64,000 nucleotides of DNA from Phragmites australis (Eukaryota > Streptophyta > Magnoliopsida > Poales > Poaceae). A program made the translations under genes and the position numbers. Positions 22,561 through 34,635 of the stretch are shown here, one piece after another (position 1 is the first letter of the stretch; each line of letters opens with the position of its first letter). The notes under the pieces are model-generated. The model searched no databases. It had not been told where the DNA came from and was given only the letters and a program-made list of their open reading frames with translations. The stretch covers positions 45,001 through 109,000 of the forward strand of contig NC_084933.1 in assembly GCF_958298935.1 (NCBI RefSeq). The letters are read 5' to 3'.

Positions 22561-22753
22561 TACCAGTCAGTGCCTTGTAGTTCTCTCGTTTAAGCTTCTA
22601 TACAGATAATGGCTCACTTTGCTAAAGCTAAGCTTTAACCTAGGAACATGTTCGGCTTCTATACATGATGACCTTCCCCTGAATTATAAACCGCACTGCA
22701 ACCTAATAAGTTGCTAAGCGGACCGTTGGCATTCTTTGGGAATGATTTCTATT

Positions 22754-23390
22754 GTTGGTAAGAGCCCGTCGTCTTCACCGCGCAGCCCAGCCCGCTCCTC
22801 CTCCCTCCCTCTCTCTCTGTGACAGCCCGGGCCCGCGTATCAGCGCTTTCCTCCCACTCCTTCCGCGCCGCGCTCGATCCCGCGCTCGCGCCGCATCGTA
22901 ATCGCTCGCCGAAACCACCGGCACATGCCTTCACCCTTGCGCCCCACATCCCCGCAACGGGCTACTCCCTCTCGCGCTTTAAAACGGCCTCTGCAACACC
23001 CCACTGCACTCCCTTTCTCCTTCACCCCATCGTCAACTGCGCCGAGCGCCATTACCGACGCGCAGAGTACCACCGCACACTGTCCGCTGCACCCGAGCCT
23101 TCCCCGTCACGTTTAAGGTCGCCGCAGGCAATGCAGGAGCATGAGAAGCCTTCTCCGCCACTTCTCGACGCCTTCCGCTACCGCAAGCTAGCCCGCGCTC
23201 TCCGGTGAGTGTCTCCGCCCCTTAGCGTCGCCACCTCTCCCTGTTGCACCCCGAGACCAGCTGACCAATTCTTCGGCACCGTAGGACCCCGAGGAAGCTT
23301 CCCCAACCCCCAATCTCACGCCTTCGTCCCACAGGCCGAGCCCTCGTCGAGCTCCGACCCGCTGTCGCCTTCTCGCCATCGAAAGACGCC
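22754..23390 (+). repeat. partial left LTR of the chromovirus
   Basis: Alignable with 27692-28330 of the right LTR through CAGCCCAGCC(C/T)GCTCCTCCTCCCTC, TATCAGCGCTTTCCTCCC, AATTCTTCGGCAC(C/T)GTAGGACCC and CGAGCTCCGACCC-like blocks. It stops near 23390, where an unrelated ORF-containing segment takes over. The expected remaining 2 kb of LTR is missing on this side. Confidence 0.75.
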
Positions 23391-23940
23391 CCGCAAGACG
23401 GTTGGAGGCTTCATTCCTGCTAGAGCTCCCGCAGAGGCTACTTGGGCGTTTCAGCCACCCGCGGAGTTTCACTCTTCTGGATTACAGGCGGGGGAGTTCC
23501 CTTGCAAGCTTTGGACGATCCTCGAGGGTCTGGGCTATCAGGAGGCCTCGATCTACAAAGGAATCAGGACCCCGCTCAATGGCCATGGATATGCTTGGAT
23601 GGTGGAGGTGATCGTCTTTGAGAAGCATCCGGACGATGACAGCCATAGGGTGCGTAGGATCCATTTAGCCCTCTTACCGAGAGAGACTTTTGCAGCTGGG
23701 ATCTATGACACAGCTCGCCAGGCACTTTCAATCATCTGCGCATAGTACCATGGCACTATTCAGACTATACAGTACAACTTCTACCCGCAGTGTAGGAGTG
23801 GCAGTTTAGAGGTCATCTTTGTCGGCACCAACAGGGAGGGTGACGCTAGTTTTTGAACTAGTAGTTTTTTTGCCGTGCATGGGAAAGAGTCATTTTTGCT
23901 TCTCAGCAGCAGCGGTTGGAGGTCAGCCACAACAGCAGCC
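23391..23940 (+). pseudogene. retroelement-associated ORF, not recognised
   Basis: An open frame to 23745 (TAG) continues from the LTR-like sequence and encodes FPCKLWTILEGLGYQEASIY, VEVIVFEKHPDDDSHRVRR and IHLALLPRETFAAGIYDTAR. Coding-like text also continues past the stop (IQYNFYPQCRSGSLEVIFVG). The compact alpha/beta-like composition suggests a real protein once. I know no function; similar small ORFs accompany grass gypsy elements. It lies between the LTR fragment and the inverted gag, so it may be an extra ORF or an inserted fragment. Confidence 0.4.
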
Positions 23941-24259
23941 TCGTTAGAACTTCATGAGTGGGCGAGTCAACCATGTTGCAGCAAAGGTTCCTAAAGTTCC
24001 CACAGCTGAAGCATGGGCTAATGGTACTGGATCCCTAGCCAGTGCGACCCTGCTATTGCTGGTTCTGGTTCACTGGGCATGGGGCTTGGTAGCTGAAACG
24101 CTACTATTGATGCTGCCTTGGCTGACTGAAAGATCCTGAGGTCTGGTTGGGTGCCCTCTGTTGCTGGTTCTGGCCTGCCTGACGGTACACCTGTCCTGTG
24201 GGGGGGGGAGGGGTGGGTTAAAGCGGGGATGGGTGTTGCAGCCTGAGGACTAACCCTGC

Positions 24260-25064
24260 ATCATCCGCTTGCGTTCTTCTCCTAAACTCTGCTTCTTCTT
24301 CAGAATGAAGGCTTTGTCAACAAGCTTTTGGAAGCTCGAGTACTCATTGGCTGAGAGCGAGTACTGAAGTCCAGAGTTCAAATCTTCCAAGAAGCAGTCT
24401 TGTTTCCTTTCATCAGTGTCCACATCTCCGGGGGCACAGCGGGATAGCTATGTGAATTTGGTAAGGTATTCATGCACTGACATGGGACCTTGCTTTAATC
24501 CAAGAAAGTCTTTCTATTTCAGTTTCACTTCCCTTGCTGGCACGTGGTGCTTGCGGAAACTGTCCTTCAATTCTCTTCAAGTAATCTCTTGGGGGTCATC
24601 ATGGGCTGCAGTGTAAGCTACCCACCAATCTAAAGCTGGTCCTACAAGCTGGTGAGAAGAGAAAATGACTCTTTCCCTGCCGGTGCACTGAGAAATCTGC
24701 AGCTTACTTTCAATTGTCTTGAGCCAATCGTCAGTATCCATTGGCTCGACTGCCTATGCAAAAGTAGGTGGCTTGGTGCTCACGAAGTCCTTTAGCTTGC
24801 TTTTCGGCTCCATTTGTGGTGGCGGTGGCAGTGCCTGATAAGCTGGGGGTGCCTATTGAAGTCTTGGCACAGCCTGCGCTAGTCCCTGTAGAATCTGAGT
24901 CTACGCAGCCATCATCTGCATTGGGTCCATAGGGTTCCGGTTGGTTGCCTATTCCATGAGGGAAAAGCGTTTGGGTTGTCATCTTGGGGGTGAGCATTGG
25001 GGTTACCGCCTTCAACATTGTTTATGTTAGCACCAACATTGTTCACATTCCTCGTCTTCACCAT
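24260..25064 (-). pseudogene. chromovirus gag, inverted relative to pol
   Basis: The minus strand from ATG at 25064 reads [10 protein letters not shown], then in a shifted frame AVEPMDTDDWLKTIESKLQI, SSHQLVGPALDWWVAYTAAH, QGPMSVHEYLTKFT, CAPGDVDTDERKQDCFLEDL and KLVDKAFIL. This is the Ty3-gypsy gag capsid (retrotrans_gag) pattern of Tekay-type chromoviruses. It has a frameshift and several stops, and ends before any zinc knuckle. The plus-strand pol starts within about 40 bp of its start codon on the other strand, which marks the inversion junction near 25070-25115. Confidence 0.8.
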
Positions 25065-25099
25065 TTGACGGTTGCAAGAACATGATATTGGGACACGAG

Positions 25100-27560
25100 A
25101 ACAGGGTAAGGACAGATGAAGCATGTGTCTTTTCCAAGATTGATCTTCGGTCAGGTTACCATCAGCTAAAGATTCGAGCATCGGACATTCCCAAGATCAC
25201 TTTTTTCACCCGTTATGGTCTGTATGAGTTTACAGTGATGTCTTTTGGATTGACCAACACCCCAGCATACTTCATGTACCTCATGAACAAGGTTTTCATG
25301 GATTGTCTGGAAAAGTTCATGGTTGTGTTCATTGGTGATATCCTGGTCTTCTCAAAGGATCAGGAAGAGCATGAGGAACATTTGAGGATGGTCCTGCTGA
25401 AGCTCAGGGAGAATCAGTTGTATGCCAAGATGAGCAAGTGTGAGTTTTGGTTGACAGAAGTCTCTTTTCTAGGTCATATCATCTCAGTAGGGGGAGTATC
25501 TATTGACCCCAACAAAGTGAAGGAGGTCCTAAATTGGAAGCCACCACAGACAGTTTCAGAGATTCAGAGTTTTCTGGGTTTAGCAGGATATTATCGTTGC
25601 TTTATAGAAGGCTTCTCCAGGATCGCCAAGCCAATGATGGAGTTACTGGAGAAAGGAAAGGAATTTAAGTGGACTCTCACTCGTGATAATAGCTTTAACG
25701 AATCAAAAAAGAGATTAACCACCGCCCTAGTGCTAATCATGCCTGACACACAGAAGCCATTCTTGGTATACTGTGATGCCTCGCGCCAAGGTTTGGGATG
25801 TGTGCTAATGCAAGAAGGCCACACAATAGCTTATGCCTCAAGGTAGTTAAGGGAGCATGAGGAGAACTACCCTACTCATGACTTGGAACTAGCTGTTGTA
25901 GTTCATGCACTCAAGATTTAGAGACATTACCTAATAGGGCAGAGATGCGAGATCTTCTCATATCATAAAAGTCTGAAGTATATCTTCAACTCAACCTCAG
26001 ACAGCGTAGATGGCTAGAACTTATCAAGGATTACAATTTGGGAATCAACTACCATCCAGGAAAAGCAAATGTAGTGGCAGATGCTCTGAGTAGAAAGGCC
26101 TATGTTCGTATGATGACTATATAAGAAAGACAACCTGGACTATGTAAAGAGTTTGAGAAGCTTAATGTGGGTATTGTATCCAACACAGATGCAATTGTAA
26201 TGGAAGTGAATTCTACTTTGGAGCAGGATATACGAAAGGGCCAACAAGAAGATGAGAAGATTCTAGAGATCAAACAACTCATTAAGGAGGACAAGGCTCC
26301 AGGATTCACGGAAGATGAGCAAGGAGTGGTGTGGTACAAGAAAAGAATATGTGTTCCTAATCTTAAGTCCATTCGGGAGTCAATTCTAAGAGAAGCCCAA
26401 GACTCAGCTTACTTTATTCACCCAGGAAGCACCAAGATGTACCGGGATCTCAAGGATCATTATTGGTGGTACGGAATGAAACGTGAAATAGCAGAATATG
26501 TGGCCCTGTGTGACACATGCCAGCGAGTTAAGACCGAACACCAGAGACCAGCAGGGTTGCTTCAACCATTGAAAGTACGTAAGTGGAAATGGAAAGAAAT
26601 CGACATGGATTTTATAGTGGGATTACCTCAAACACAGTCCGGGTATGATTGTATATGGGTTGTAGTAGATCGGCTAACAAAGGTAGCTCACTTCATACCA
26701 GTCAAGGAGACATACAAGGGACAAAGGCTCGCAGAATTGTACATGTCTTGGATTGTGTGTCTTCATGGAGCACCCAAGAGGATAGTATTTGACCGAGATA
26801 CCCAGTTTACATCACGTTTTTGGTAGCATCTACATGAGTCAATGGACACCAGGTTGAACTTTAGCTCATCTTATCACCCACATACTGATGGACATACGGA
26901 AAGGACCAACCAGATTATAGAAGATATGTTGAGAGCATGTGCTTTAAAGAACGTCAAGAGTTGGGATAAGAATCTCCTCTATGCAGAATTCTCATATAAC
27001 AACAGTCACCAAGCAAGTTTAAAGATGGACCCTTTTGAAGCACTATATGGAAGGAAGTGCAGAACCCCACTATTCTGGAATCAGACTAGAGAAAGCCAAG
27101 TGTTTGGCCCAGAAGTCTTAAGGGATGTAGAAAGGCAAGTACAAGAGATTCGGAACAGCCTATGAACTGCGTAGTCAAGGCAGAAGAGTTATGCGGACAA
27201 TCGACGTCGAGAGTTGACCTTTGAAGTTGAAGACTTTGTGTATCTCAAGGTGTCACCGATTAGAGGCCTTTGCAAATTCAAAGTCAAGGGTAAGCTAGCG
27301 CCTCGATACATTGGCCCGTTTAAGGTGCTAGAAAGAAGAGAAGTAGCTTATCAATTGGAATTACCACCCGAGCTCTTCTGTGTGCACGATGTCTTTCATG
27401 TCTCACAGTTAAAGAAATGTCTGAGAGTCCCAGAAGAGCAGATACTGATGGAAGAACTAAATGTGCAGGAGGATCTCTCTTATTCGGAATACCCTGTCAG
27501 GATCCTCAAGAGATCAGAACGCGTTACTCGGAATAAAATGATCCGTATGTGCAAGGTGTA
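25100..27560 (+). pseudogene. chromovirus pol: RT, RNase H, integrase, chromodomain-like tail
   Basis: RT begins mid-domain at [15 protein letters not shown]. The active-site box reads [11 protein letters not shown], so the first Asp of the usual IDDI is Gly. RNase H has [14 protein letters not shown], then a stop at 25844-25846; a further stop and frame loss follow near 25920. Integrase has the zinc-site piece CDTCQRVKTEHQRP and catalytic residues in EIDMDFIVGLP, VFDRDTQFTSRFW and TERTNQIIEDML, with a TAG at 26824-26826 splitting it. The tail includes [38 protein letters not shown] and [13 protein letters not shown]. The part after [12 protein letters not shown] resembles a chromodomain, interrupted by TAG at 27559-27561. 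Not functional. Confidence 0.9.
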
Positions 27561-27673
27561 GTGGAAGCATCACTCTAAAGCGGAAGCCACCTGGGAGAGA
27601 GAAGATGATCTAAAAGAAGAGTTTCCCAGTCTCTTCTCTAATCCTTCTGAATCTCAAGGACGAGATTCATCCT

Positions 27674-27689
27674 AAGGGGGGGGGGCAGG
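27674..27689 (+). promoter_or_regulatory. polypurine tract of the chromovirus
   Basis: AAGGGGGGGGGGCAGG lies immediately 5' of the TGTGATGCC start of the right LTR, the expected plus-strand primer position. The ten-G run is long. Confidence 0.75.
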
Positions 27690-27691
27690 TT

Positions 27692-30497
27692 TGTGATGCC
27701 TGTTTTTCACCGATCCAGCTTGTCTTCCCCGCACAGCCCAGCCTGCTCCTCCTCCCTCTCTCTCTAACAGCCTGGGCCCTCCTATCAGCGCTTTCCTCCC
27801 GCTCCTTCCGCACTGCGCTCGCTCCCGTGCTCGCATTGCGCCGCAACCACTCGCCAAACCACCTGCTCACGCCTCCAACCCCCGCGCCCCACGTCCCCGC
27901 AACGGGCTGCTCCCTCTCCGTGCTTTAAAACGACCTCCACAACACCCCATCGCCCTCCCTTTCTCCCTCACCCCATCATCAACTGCGTCGAGCACCATTA
28001 CCGACCCGCAGAGCACCACCGCGCGTTGTCCGCCACACCCGAGTCTTCCCCGTTGCGTTTAAGGTCGCCGCACGCAACGCAGGAGCACGGGAAGCCTTCT
28101 CTGCTGCTTCTCGACACCGTTCCCTACCGCAAGCTAGCCCACGCCGAGCTCTAGTGAGCATCTCCGCCCCTCACCGTAGCCAACTCTCCCTGTTGCGCCC
28201 TGAGACTGGCTGACTAATTCTTCGGCACTGTAGGACCCTAAGGAAGCTTCCCTGACCCCTAATTTCGCGCCTCCTTCCCAGCAGCCGAGCCCCTGTTGAG
28301 CTCCGACCCCGCCGTTGCCTTCTCGGCATCGCCAGCTGCCCTGAGCCCTGTCTGGCTATCGTGAAGCTCTCGGTGAGACTCCCAGTCACCATCTCATCCT
28401 GTTGCGCCTTTTCCAATTGATTTTGGTAGCCCGTAGCTCGATATCGCGCGTTGCCAGCGAAGTTCTAGCCTTGTCCAAGGCGGCGCTGCTGTCCTCTTGT
28501 CACCGCCGGCCGCTGACTTCCCCCAATCGTCCTGGGCCGTTGGACCTCAGATTTGAGGCTGAGATTGCATACCTCTTCGGGTGTGTAACCAGTCCACCAT
28601 GGACCAATGGACCCAGTCCACGGTGCCGGTCAACAAACCCAATCAGTGGCCCCGTAGGCGCCACATCAGCCGTTTGACCGGTCAGCATCCTCGCAAGCCA
28701 CCACTTCATCCTTTTGAGTCCAATCGGTGTGATGAGGCAATAATTAGGATTTTCAAAATAAAAATAATTCTTTTATTATCTGAAATTAGGTCTTATTGCA
28801 ATTTAACCTCCAAACTTTTCTATTTTTGCAAATAAACCTGTATCAGCCCCTATGATTTTACTTTTATCCCATATAGTTTTTTTAATTGCATATAAGTCCC
28901 TGAAACTTACTATTTTTACCAAAACGTCCATGTTCTTTTACACATAGGTCCCTGTAGCTTAAAACCTTTGTAACTTTTCAGTTATAGCTCTGATTTAGAT
29001 GATTCTTGCGCTCCTGCGATCATAGCAGCGAGTACTATCTATTAGTAATCTTTTTATAGTTCCTTGCTACTGTTTGGTGTACTGTTCTTATATGTTTGTG
29101 CTTGTTTATTTCTGATGTTCGTGAACCTGCAGGACCAGACTTTCGAGGAGTTTGAGCAACCTACGGTTGAAGGCAAGTGTCCTTGATCACATCGATCCCA
29201 TTGCAGGAAGGTGTATTTTTATTTTTCTAGATGCATGCTTGTCAATATAAATCCTATGATTAGGGTTTATTAGTATTTTCTGTGATTATCATTGTCGCTT
29301 ATGTTGTAGTCTATGTGTCAAGGGTAGAAATGCTTAGTCGTGCTGTCAAGTCAGGGGGGTTAAATGTTAATCTGAATAATGCTTTATGCAACATGAACTG
29401 GTTTGGGTAACCTTTTGTAGCAACATGGATCATAGGGATCCAGGAAGGTTGGTTTGGTTGGTATGGCTGCTGTGTGCTCATTGAGAATGTTCGAATACGT
29501 TTCTTGGATCCTAAGGACCGGTTTGTGAAGCAGGTAACCCAGCATAACAGTGCAACCGCGACGCTTATATGGGTACGGCCTTGCTAATTAATTAGATGTC
29601 CTCCTTATTCTGTACGCACCAATTGCCTATTGAGTGGCACAAGAGTGGGCATCTGTAGTGGATGGAATCCCTGTTAGCGATGAAACCTTAGTGGGTGCAT
29701 ATGGATTTGGAGACACTTTGTAAAGGCCTTATAGTGAGACCTCGGCTCTACAACCTGGAAGTGTGAAGCAAAACGGGAATCACGACTCGTGGGTAAAGTG
29801 TGCAAACTCTGCTGAGCATAAAACTGATCGATTAGCCGTGCTCACGGTCAAGAGCGAGCTTGGACTTCTTCATGATTAGTGAGGGATCTTGGATGGTTGG
29901 TTTTGGATAGTCAGGTGGTATCCCGATGAGTTGGTAGCTAGATATGGAATATGTGGTGAGTCTAATAGTTGGATGTAATTCGATGAGTTGTTCCTTTAAT
30001 GTTGGTGTCATCACACATAGTAAATAGGATTGCTATGTATTTTTGAGTCCTAGATTAGGATGGCATAGATGTAGTAAACCTGAGTCAAGCCTTTCTTACC
30101 TTAAGCCTTCATGTCATATTTTCCCACACTTGTTGAGTACCCCATGTATTCACGCTTGCCTTCTCCCAACCTCTTGATGCTACTCATAAGGTGAGGACTT
30201 CGAGGACATCCCGGCCGATGGAGCTGAGTTCTAGGCGAATGAAGATTTCAACCTGAAGACCATGTTCTAGGCTGGTGCTCCCCCGGACAACGCCTATGGA
30301 TGGATGGAAGACCCGCTATCGCTGGAAGATATTGTAGTGTTTTCTTTAAGACCTACGAGTCCTTTTATAAAGAATCTTATTGTTATGTGATGACACTGTT
30401 ATGTTATCACTTATGAAGTCACTACGTGTCTGAAAACTTGATCCTAGCATACATGTGGAATACATCTGGTTTGTTCTCTTGAAAACCGGATGTGACA
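27692..30497 (+). repeat. right LTR of the chromovirus, about 2.8 kb
   Basis: Begins TGTGATGCCTG right after the polypurine tract and ends GAAAACCGGATGTGACA. Its last third resembles the LTR ending at 54233: both carry CTTGATCCTAGCATACATGT near the end and GGCAAGTGTCCTTGA further upstream. The GC-rich first 700 bp matches the left LTR fragment. No coding domain. Confidence 0.75.
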
Positions 30498-31350
30498 AGG
30501 CCTCAAGAACAAGATAGCTCCATGTAGCGTCGCCATGGCTGGATGCTCACTAGGCTGCAGCAAGCTGCTCACACATTTCTCCAACAGTGGGAGAGGGTTT
30601 CAGAACCTGCGCGTGCAACTCAATCTACAACACAGAATGCTTCAATCAGCCAACAATAATTTACTAGTTGCCTACTGTTAAATGATATATGGATCGTCGG
30701 GAAAAGGAAACAAGAATAATTCGCATAGAAAGCTTCATTTCTGTTTCTTGTAACACATATTTTAGTTTGCAATTGAAATTTTAGAAGGTACTCTACATAA
30801 TACATCATAAAAAAAATCAGACCTTTTCATTTTAATTTGGTGCTTTATTGCATGAGTGCGCCACAAATGGCAATTGCATAGCATATGTGTAATCAAGATA
30901 ACTAGTATTTATCAAGTTGTATTCAACATACTTTGGTGGCTTTGTTATTAGTGGTAGTGGAGCCCGGCCTTACGGTTGTTTCGGGGAAAAAATGATCAAG
31001 TTGCATAAAAGAGTAGCTCATGATCCATGCATAAATTTGACCATTCTGAACTTTCAAGAACACAACCTAATAAAATTTCTGGAAAGGATGAAACTTCACA
31101 CAGGCCGAATCCATAAATCATAACCTAAACAAATAAATAGACCTTCCTCCCCATATCAGATTGTGGGTTCAGACAGAATACATAAATAACGAAGAACGAA
31201 AGGGGAGAAATCTTTACCACAGGAGGAGCGATCGGAAGCTTGCCGGATCCACAGGAAGATGAGAAGAGAGGGATGCAGAGAATATGGAAATATAAATACT
31301 TGGAGGGGTGAGGGGGTTAAAGAATAGCTAGGGAAATCTCTCCTACTTAA
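30498..31350 (-). other. flank of the chromovirus, possible upstream part of the split minus-strand gene
   Basis: Minus-strand text near 30630-30500 reads ELHAQVLKPSPTVGEMCEQL before stop codons, coding-like but short. The remainder is AT-rich, ending in a purine-rich stretch near 31200-31330 that could be a 5' UTR or promoter of a minus-strand gene. No complete exon can be supported. Confidence 0.35.
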
Positions 31351-32632
31351 AATGTTTGCAATTTTCCTATCGTCGTGCATGGTCTGCTATCCCACCTCCC
31401 ACCCCATCTAATAAAAAACGGCCTCCCTCTCTCTCTCAAACCAAAAAACCGGTCACCCTCCCTGTCCCAAACAAAAAAACCGGTCTCTCCATTCCGCCCA
31501 CGCCGCGCAGCAACCCCCCATCTTCTCCTCCTTCCCCTCCCACCCTAGCGCCCTCCCCCTCGCCTCGCCACCACCTGCTCCATTCTTCTTCCCCTCCCCT
31601 CCCTCAAGCCTCGCCTCGCCTCGCCTCCTGATTCTGCCACCCGCGCCGCAACCCCCCTCTCAATTCTCCATTCTTCCCGCGCCGCAACCCCCCTTCTCCT
31701 CGCCTCGCTGCCCCGCACTCTGTTCTCCTCCCCAGCCTCGCCTCACCTTGTCGACCCCTCCAGATCTCCTCCTGAGGTGAGCACCCATCCGTCCCATCCA
31801 TGGCTTGTTGTTTGCTTCGCTCGCTTCAACTTCGACTCGATCCGCTTAGTTTGAGTTCGGCTGTTTGGCGAGTGTTGGTCTTTGACACTTTGGATCTTGT
31901 ATCGGAATTCCTGAATCGATTTCCCGATCGCTGGATGGCGGCGCGAGATCTAGGAGGCATTCGGCGTTGTCGGTCTTTCGGTGCCGCGAGGGGGATCTAG
32001 GAGGCGCAGTGTCGGCCATCGGGAGAGGGGTAGCTGGTAAGCATCGTTCAGGGTTTGGTGGGTATACTGCCAAGTGTTATACTATCGTTTGTTCATGATA
32101 TAGTGATAAAAAAGCAGCTACGAAAATTTCTCATTGTTTGTTGCTTAGGAGTTGACCTTGTTCCTCTTGACATCAGCTTTGGCCTCCTGCCTTGTTAGTC
32201 ATCGCCTTGGAACTAGACCTGAATCTTGAAGCATCTCAAGGTCGTTCCTTAAAGCTATTTTATTTCCATCTCACCAGCGTCGTAATGGAATTTTACCTTG
32301 GCAGAAGGGATTACTGAGTAGGACAGGGTTAGATACTAATATGGTTAACACTTTCCAATCCGTCAGTTGGGTGATTGATAAATGATTCAGTTATTTTTGC
32401 TTAGTTTATAAGATGATTATGTAGATTAACCAGCTTTGTACCCTATATTTATAAGAGAGAAATTGGCCCCTGTTTGGATCCAGATCCCCCTTAAAGATGC
32501 CTAATGTTTTTTCTTACTATTTGATTCGGTTTTTGGTGCAGGAAGGTTCATTCGCTTTTGTCTAATAGGATTGAGATCAATACCACATAAGGTGAGATTT
32601 TTCTTTTTTCTAGGTGTTCATACACTACTACA
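31351..32632 (+). promoter_or_regulatory. GC/CT-rich promoter and spliced 5'-UTR-like region, cut by CACTA
   Basis: A CT-rich block (31400-31780, with CCTCGCCTCGCC repeats) ends in CCTGAG before GTGAGC, a good donor. A second possible exon ends GTAGCTG before GTAAGC (32036). A third, 32543-32590, follows GGTGCAG and ends before GTGAGA. None contains a convincing ATG frame, so these look like untranslated leader exons of a plus-strand gene. The CACTA terminus at 32633 interrupts the locus directly after. Confidence 0.45.
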
Positions 32633-32920
32633 GAACATGGCTTATATGCCAATCTATCATTACCAGTTCCTCATGAGCTGGCAGTGATGGGGCATCACTG
32701 CCGATTCATAAGCTGTGAGGGAAGAAGCAACCATCATGTCTTATGAACCGGCAGTGATAAGGGTCATCACTGCCGGCTGATGGATTAAGTCGGCAGTGAT
32801 ACCTAGCACCCTCATCACTATCAGCTTAATCCACTGACCTGTAGTGATATATCTACATCACTCCGGTGGATTATATGACCCGACAGTGATGTCGTCCTCT
32901 TCCCCACCTTCTTCTACCTC
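32633..32920 (+). repeat. left terminus and subterminal repeats of outer CACTA
   Basis: After CACTACTACAGAAC, the motif GGCAGTGAT and its complement ATCACTGCC recur at least six times up to 32900, separated by 15-35 bp. Such arrays are the binding sites of the CACTA TNPA-type protein. Confidence 0.85.
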
Positions 32921-33682
32921 GAGCTAACAGAGCCATTTCAGAACTCTCTCCCTCACAAAATCTCCTATGGCAACAACCACTTCATCCCTTCTTCCGCATT
33001 GATTCCCCCACCACTCAAGCTCAATTTTGGTCAAGAAATAGGTCTAGATGAGCTCACTCTAGCTATCCAAACAAAATCCCTTCTTTCATCTCCATTTGCT
33101 CATTTGCCTTTTCTTCATTAGGCAAGTGAACTCTGAATTTTTCCCCAATAGCAAGCAAGCTTCTAGCAGGAGACTCTTGAGCTCAAGTAAGTTGAAATTC
33201 CCAAGGTTAATCCTATATTTAGCATTTTAACTCAAAATATTACTTGAAAAACTAAAGTTGATCTTGTCCTTATAGAGACATAGACAAATCTTCAAAGTTG
33301 ATCCTAATGAACCATAGGAATAAATTTAGAAGTCTATAGTATAGAAACTTTAGGTATGAGCATATTTATTTTTGATTTTTAATGAATTAGAAAAATTAGC
33401 CATGATATTTAGGTATGTAGCAAGATCCACTTGTATTTTTTATATTTTATTTAATTAGCAACCTTCAATATAGAAACTTTAGGTATGAGCGTATTTATTT
33501 TTCATTTTTAGGGGTTAAATAATAAAGAAAATTTCTAGGGATGACACCAATGAAGACTCATCGGAAGCGGACGCGAAAGCATATAAAAGGCGGCTCCTCC
33601 AACCCGGGCCAATTGCCGGTAGGAGATGGTGAGGTAATTTATTTGTTGGTGATCGCAAAATCTTGTATATATTTTGAATTTG

Positions 33683-34434
33683 TGATGGGTTTGTTGGCCT
33701 GATCTTCTGATAGGTAGCGATAAGTCGGTAGGTGGAGAACTCGACGTTGATGATCCAAAGGCTTCGACCCGAATAGATCGTCTCCCTTGCAATCACTACA
33801 CCACAGCTCCGTTGGTTATCAACCATGTCGCGCGGTTGACCTCGCCAAGAAGGCTCAATCCCTGCAAGCGTACCGAGAACACAAGCAAGAACGTAGAATA
33901 TGCAATCTGAAATATTGCGAATAGAATTCAAGCACTCAAAGTTGAGGTTCCAGAAACACTTGCGGCGGCCTAGTCGGTCCGGAACAAGAGTGAAAATCTC
34001 ACAATCTGTGTGTAGATCAATATCTAAGTAAAACCCAACCCTAATTGGGGTGGAGGCTACTGTATATAAGAGACTAGGGTCAGCCAAGGACCCCTGGACG
34101 CATCCCTAATGGACTCCAACATGTTACATGGTCCAACTGGCCAAAAGATGGTGGCGCAGCACCCTGATAGATTCTGGATATCCACTTGTTTTGATGATTC
34201 CTATTGACTCAGAAAGAATTTGGATACAGGATTAGTCCCGTTGGAAAGCCTATCTCCTTAGCTTTCCAACCATGTGTAGAACGTCAAAAACGGAGTCCGT
34301 ATGCGTCCTGGGCGACGATTTTAGTGCAGTCTGGTCCTGGACTCCGAAACGGACTCGAACTTGATTGGACCTCCACCTTGGCTTGGGCGCCCTTGCTGGT
34401 CTTCTCCCATGTTCCTAAGTAATAATACATCACA
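33683..34434 (-). mobile_element. gypsy LTR copy, minus strand, same family as 58349-58996
   Basis: Read on the minus strand it starts TGTGATGTATTATTACTTAG near 34434 and shares AGGAACATGGGAGAAG, CTTCTTGGCGAGGTCAACC, GTTGATAACCA and ATCAGAAGATC with the plus-strand LTR at 58349-58996. No primer-binding site follows its 3' end near 33683, so it is a solo or truncated LTR. A 190-codon minus-strand open frame across it is incidental. Confidence 0.65.
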
Positions 34435-34635
34435 ATTATTCAGTAGCATCCCATCCTTATCAAAATATAAAGGAACACTAAGGAACGAGCTCACCTCATG
34501 ATCTAGGTGACGTGCACGAGCTCGTGTCAATGGACCTATTGTTGGAGGAATACTCGGTGTGTGTATATCCGAAAGAGTGATGTCCTCATCAATTTGTATT
34601 TACAATAATGATATAATTGTAGATGGACAGAAGAT

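Larger units (their letters stand above)
22754..30497 (+). mobile_element. rearranged Ty3-gypsy chromovirus (Tekay/Del-like)
   Basis: Two related LTR sequences flank gag and pol remnants. The left LTR copy is partial (22754-~23390) and the right one long (27692-30497). Pol runs on the plus strand in the order RT, RNase H, integrase, chromodomain-like C-terminus, typical of Tekay chromoviruses. Gag lies on the opposite strand, and protease plus the N-terminal RT are missing, so an inversion with deletion has occurred. Pol has at least three in-frame stops and a mutated RT active site. No target duplication was found. The element is dead. Confidence 0.85.

Noticed and set aside
33515..34087. 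190-codon minus-strand frame
   Set aside because: It coincides with an LTR copy also present at 58.4-59.0 kb, and the composition is not protein-like.
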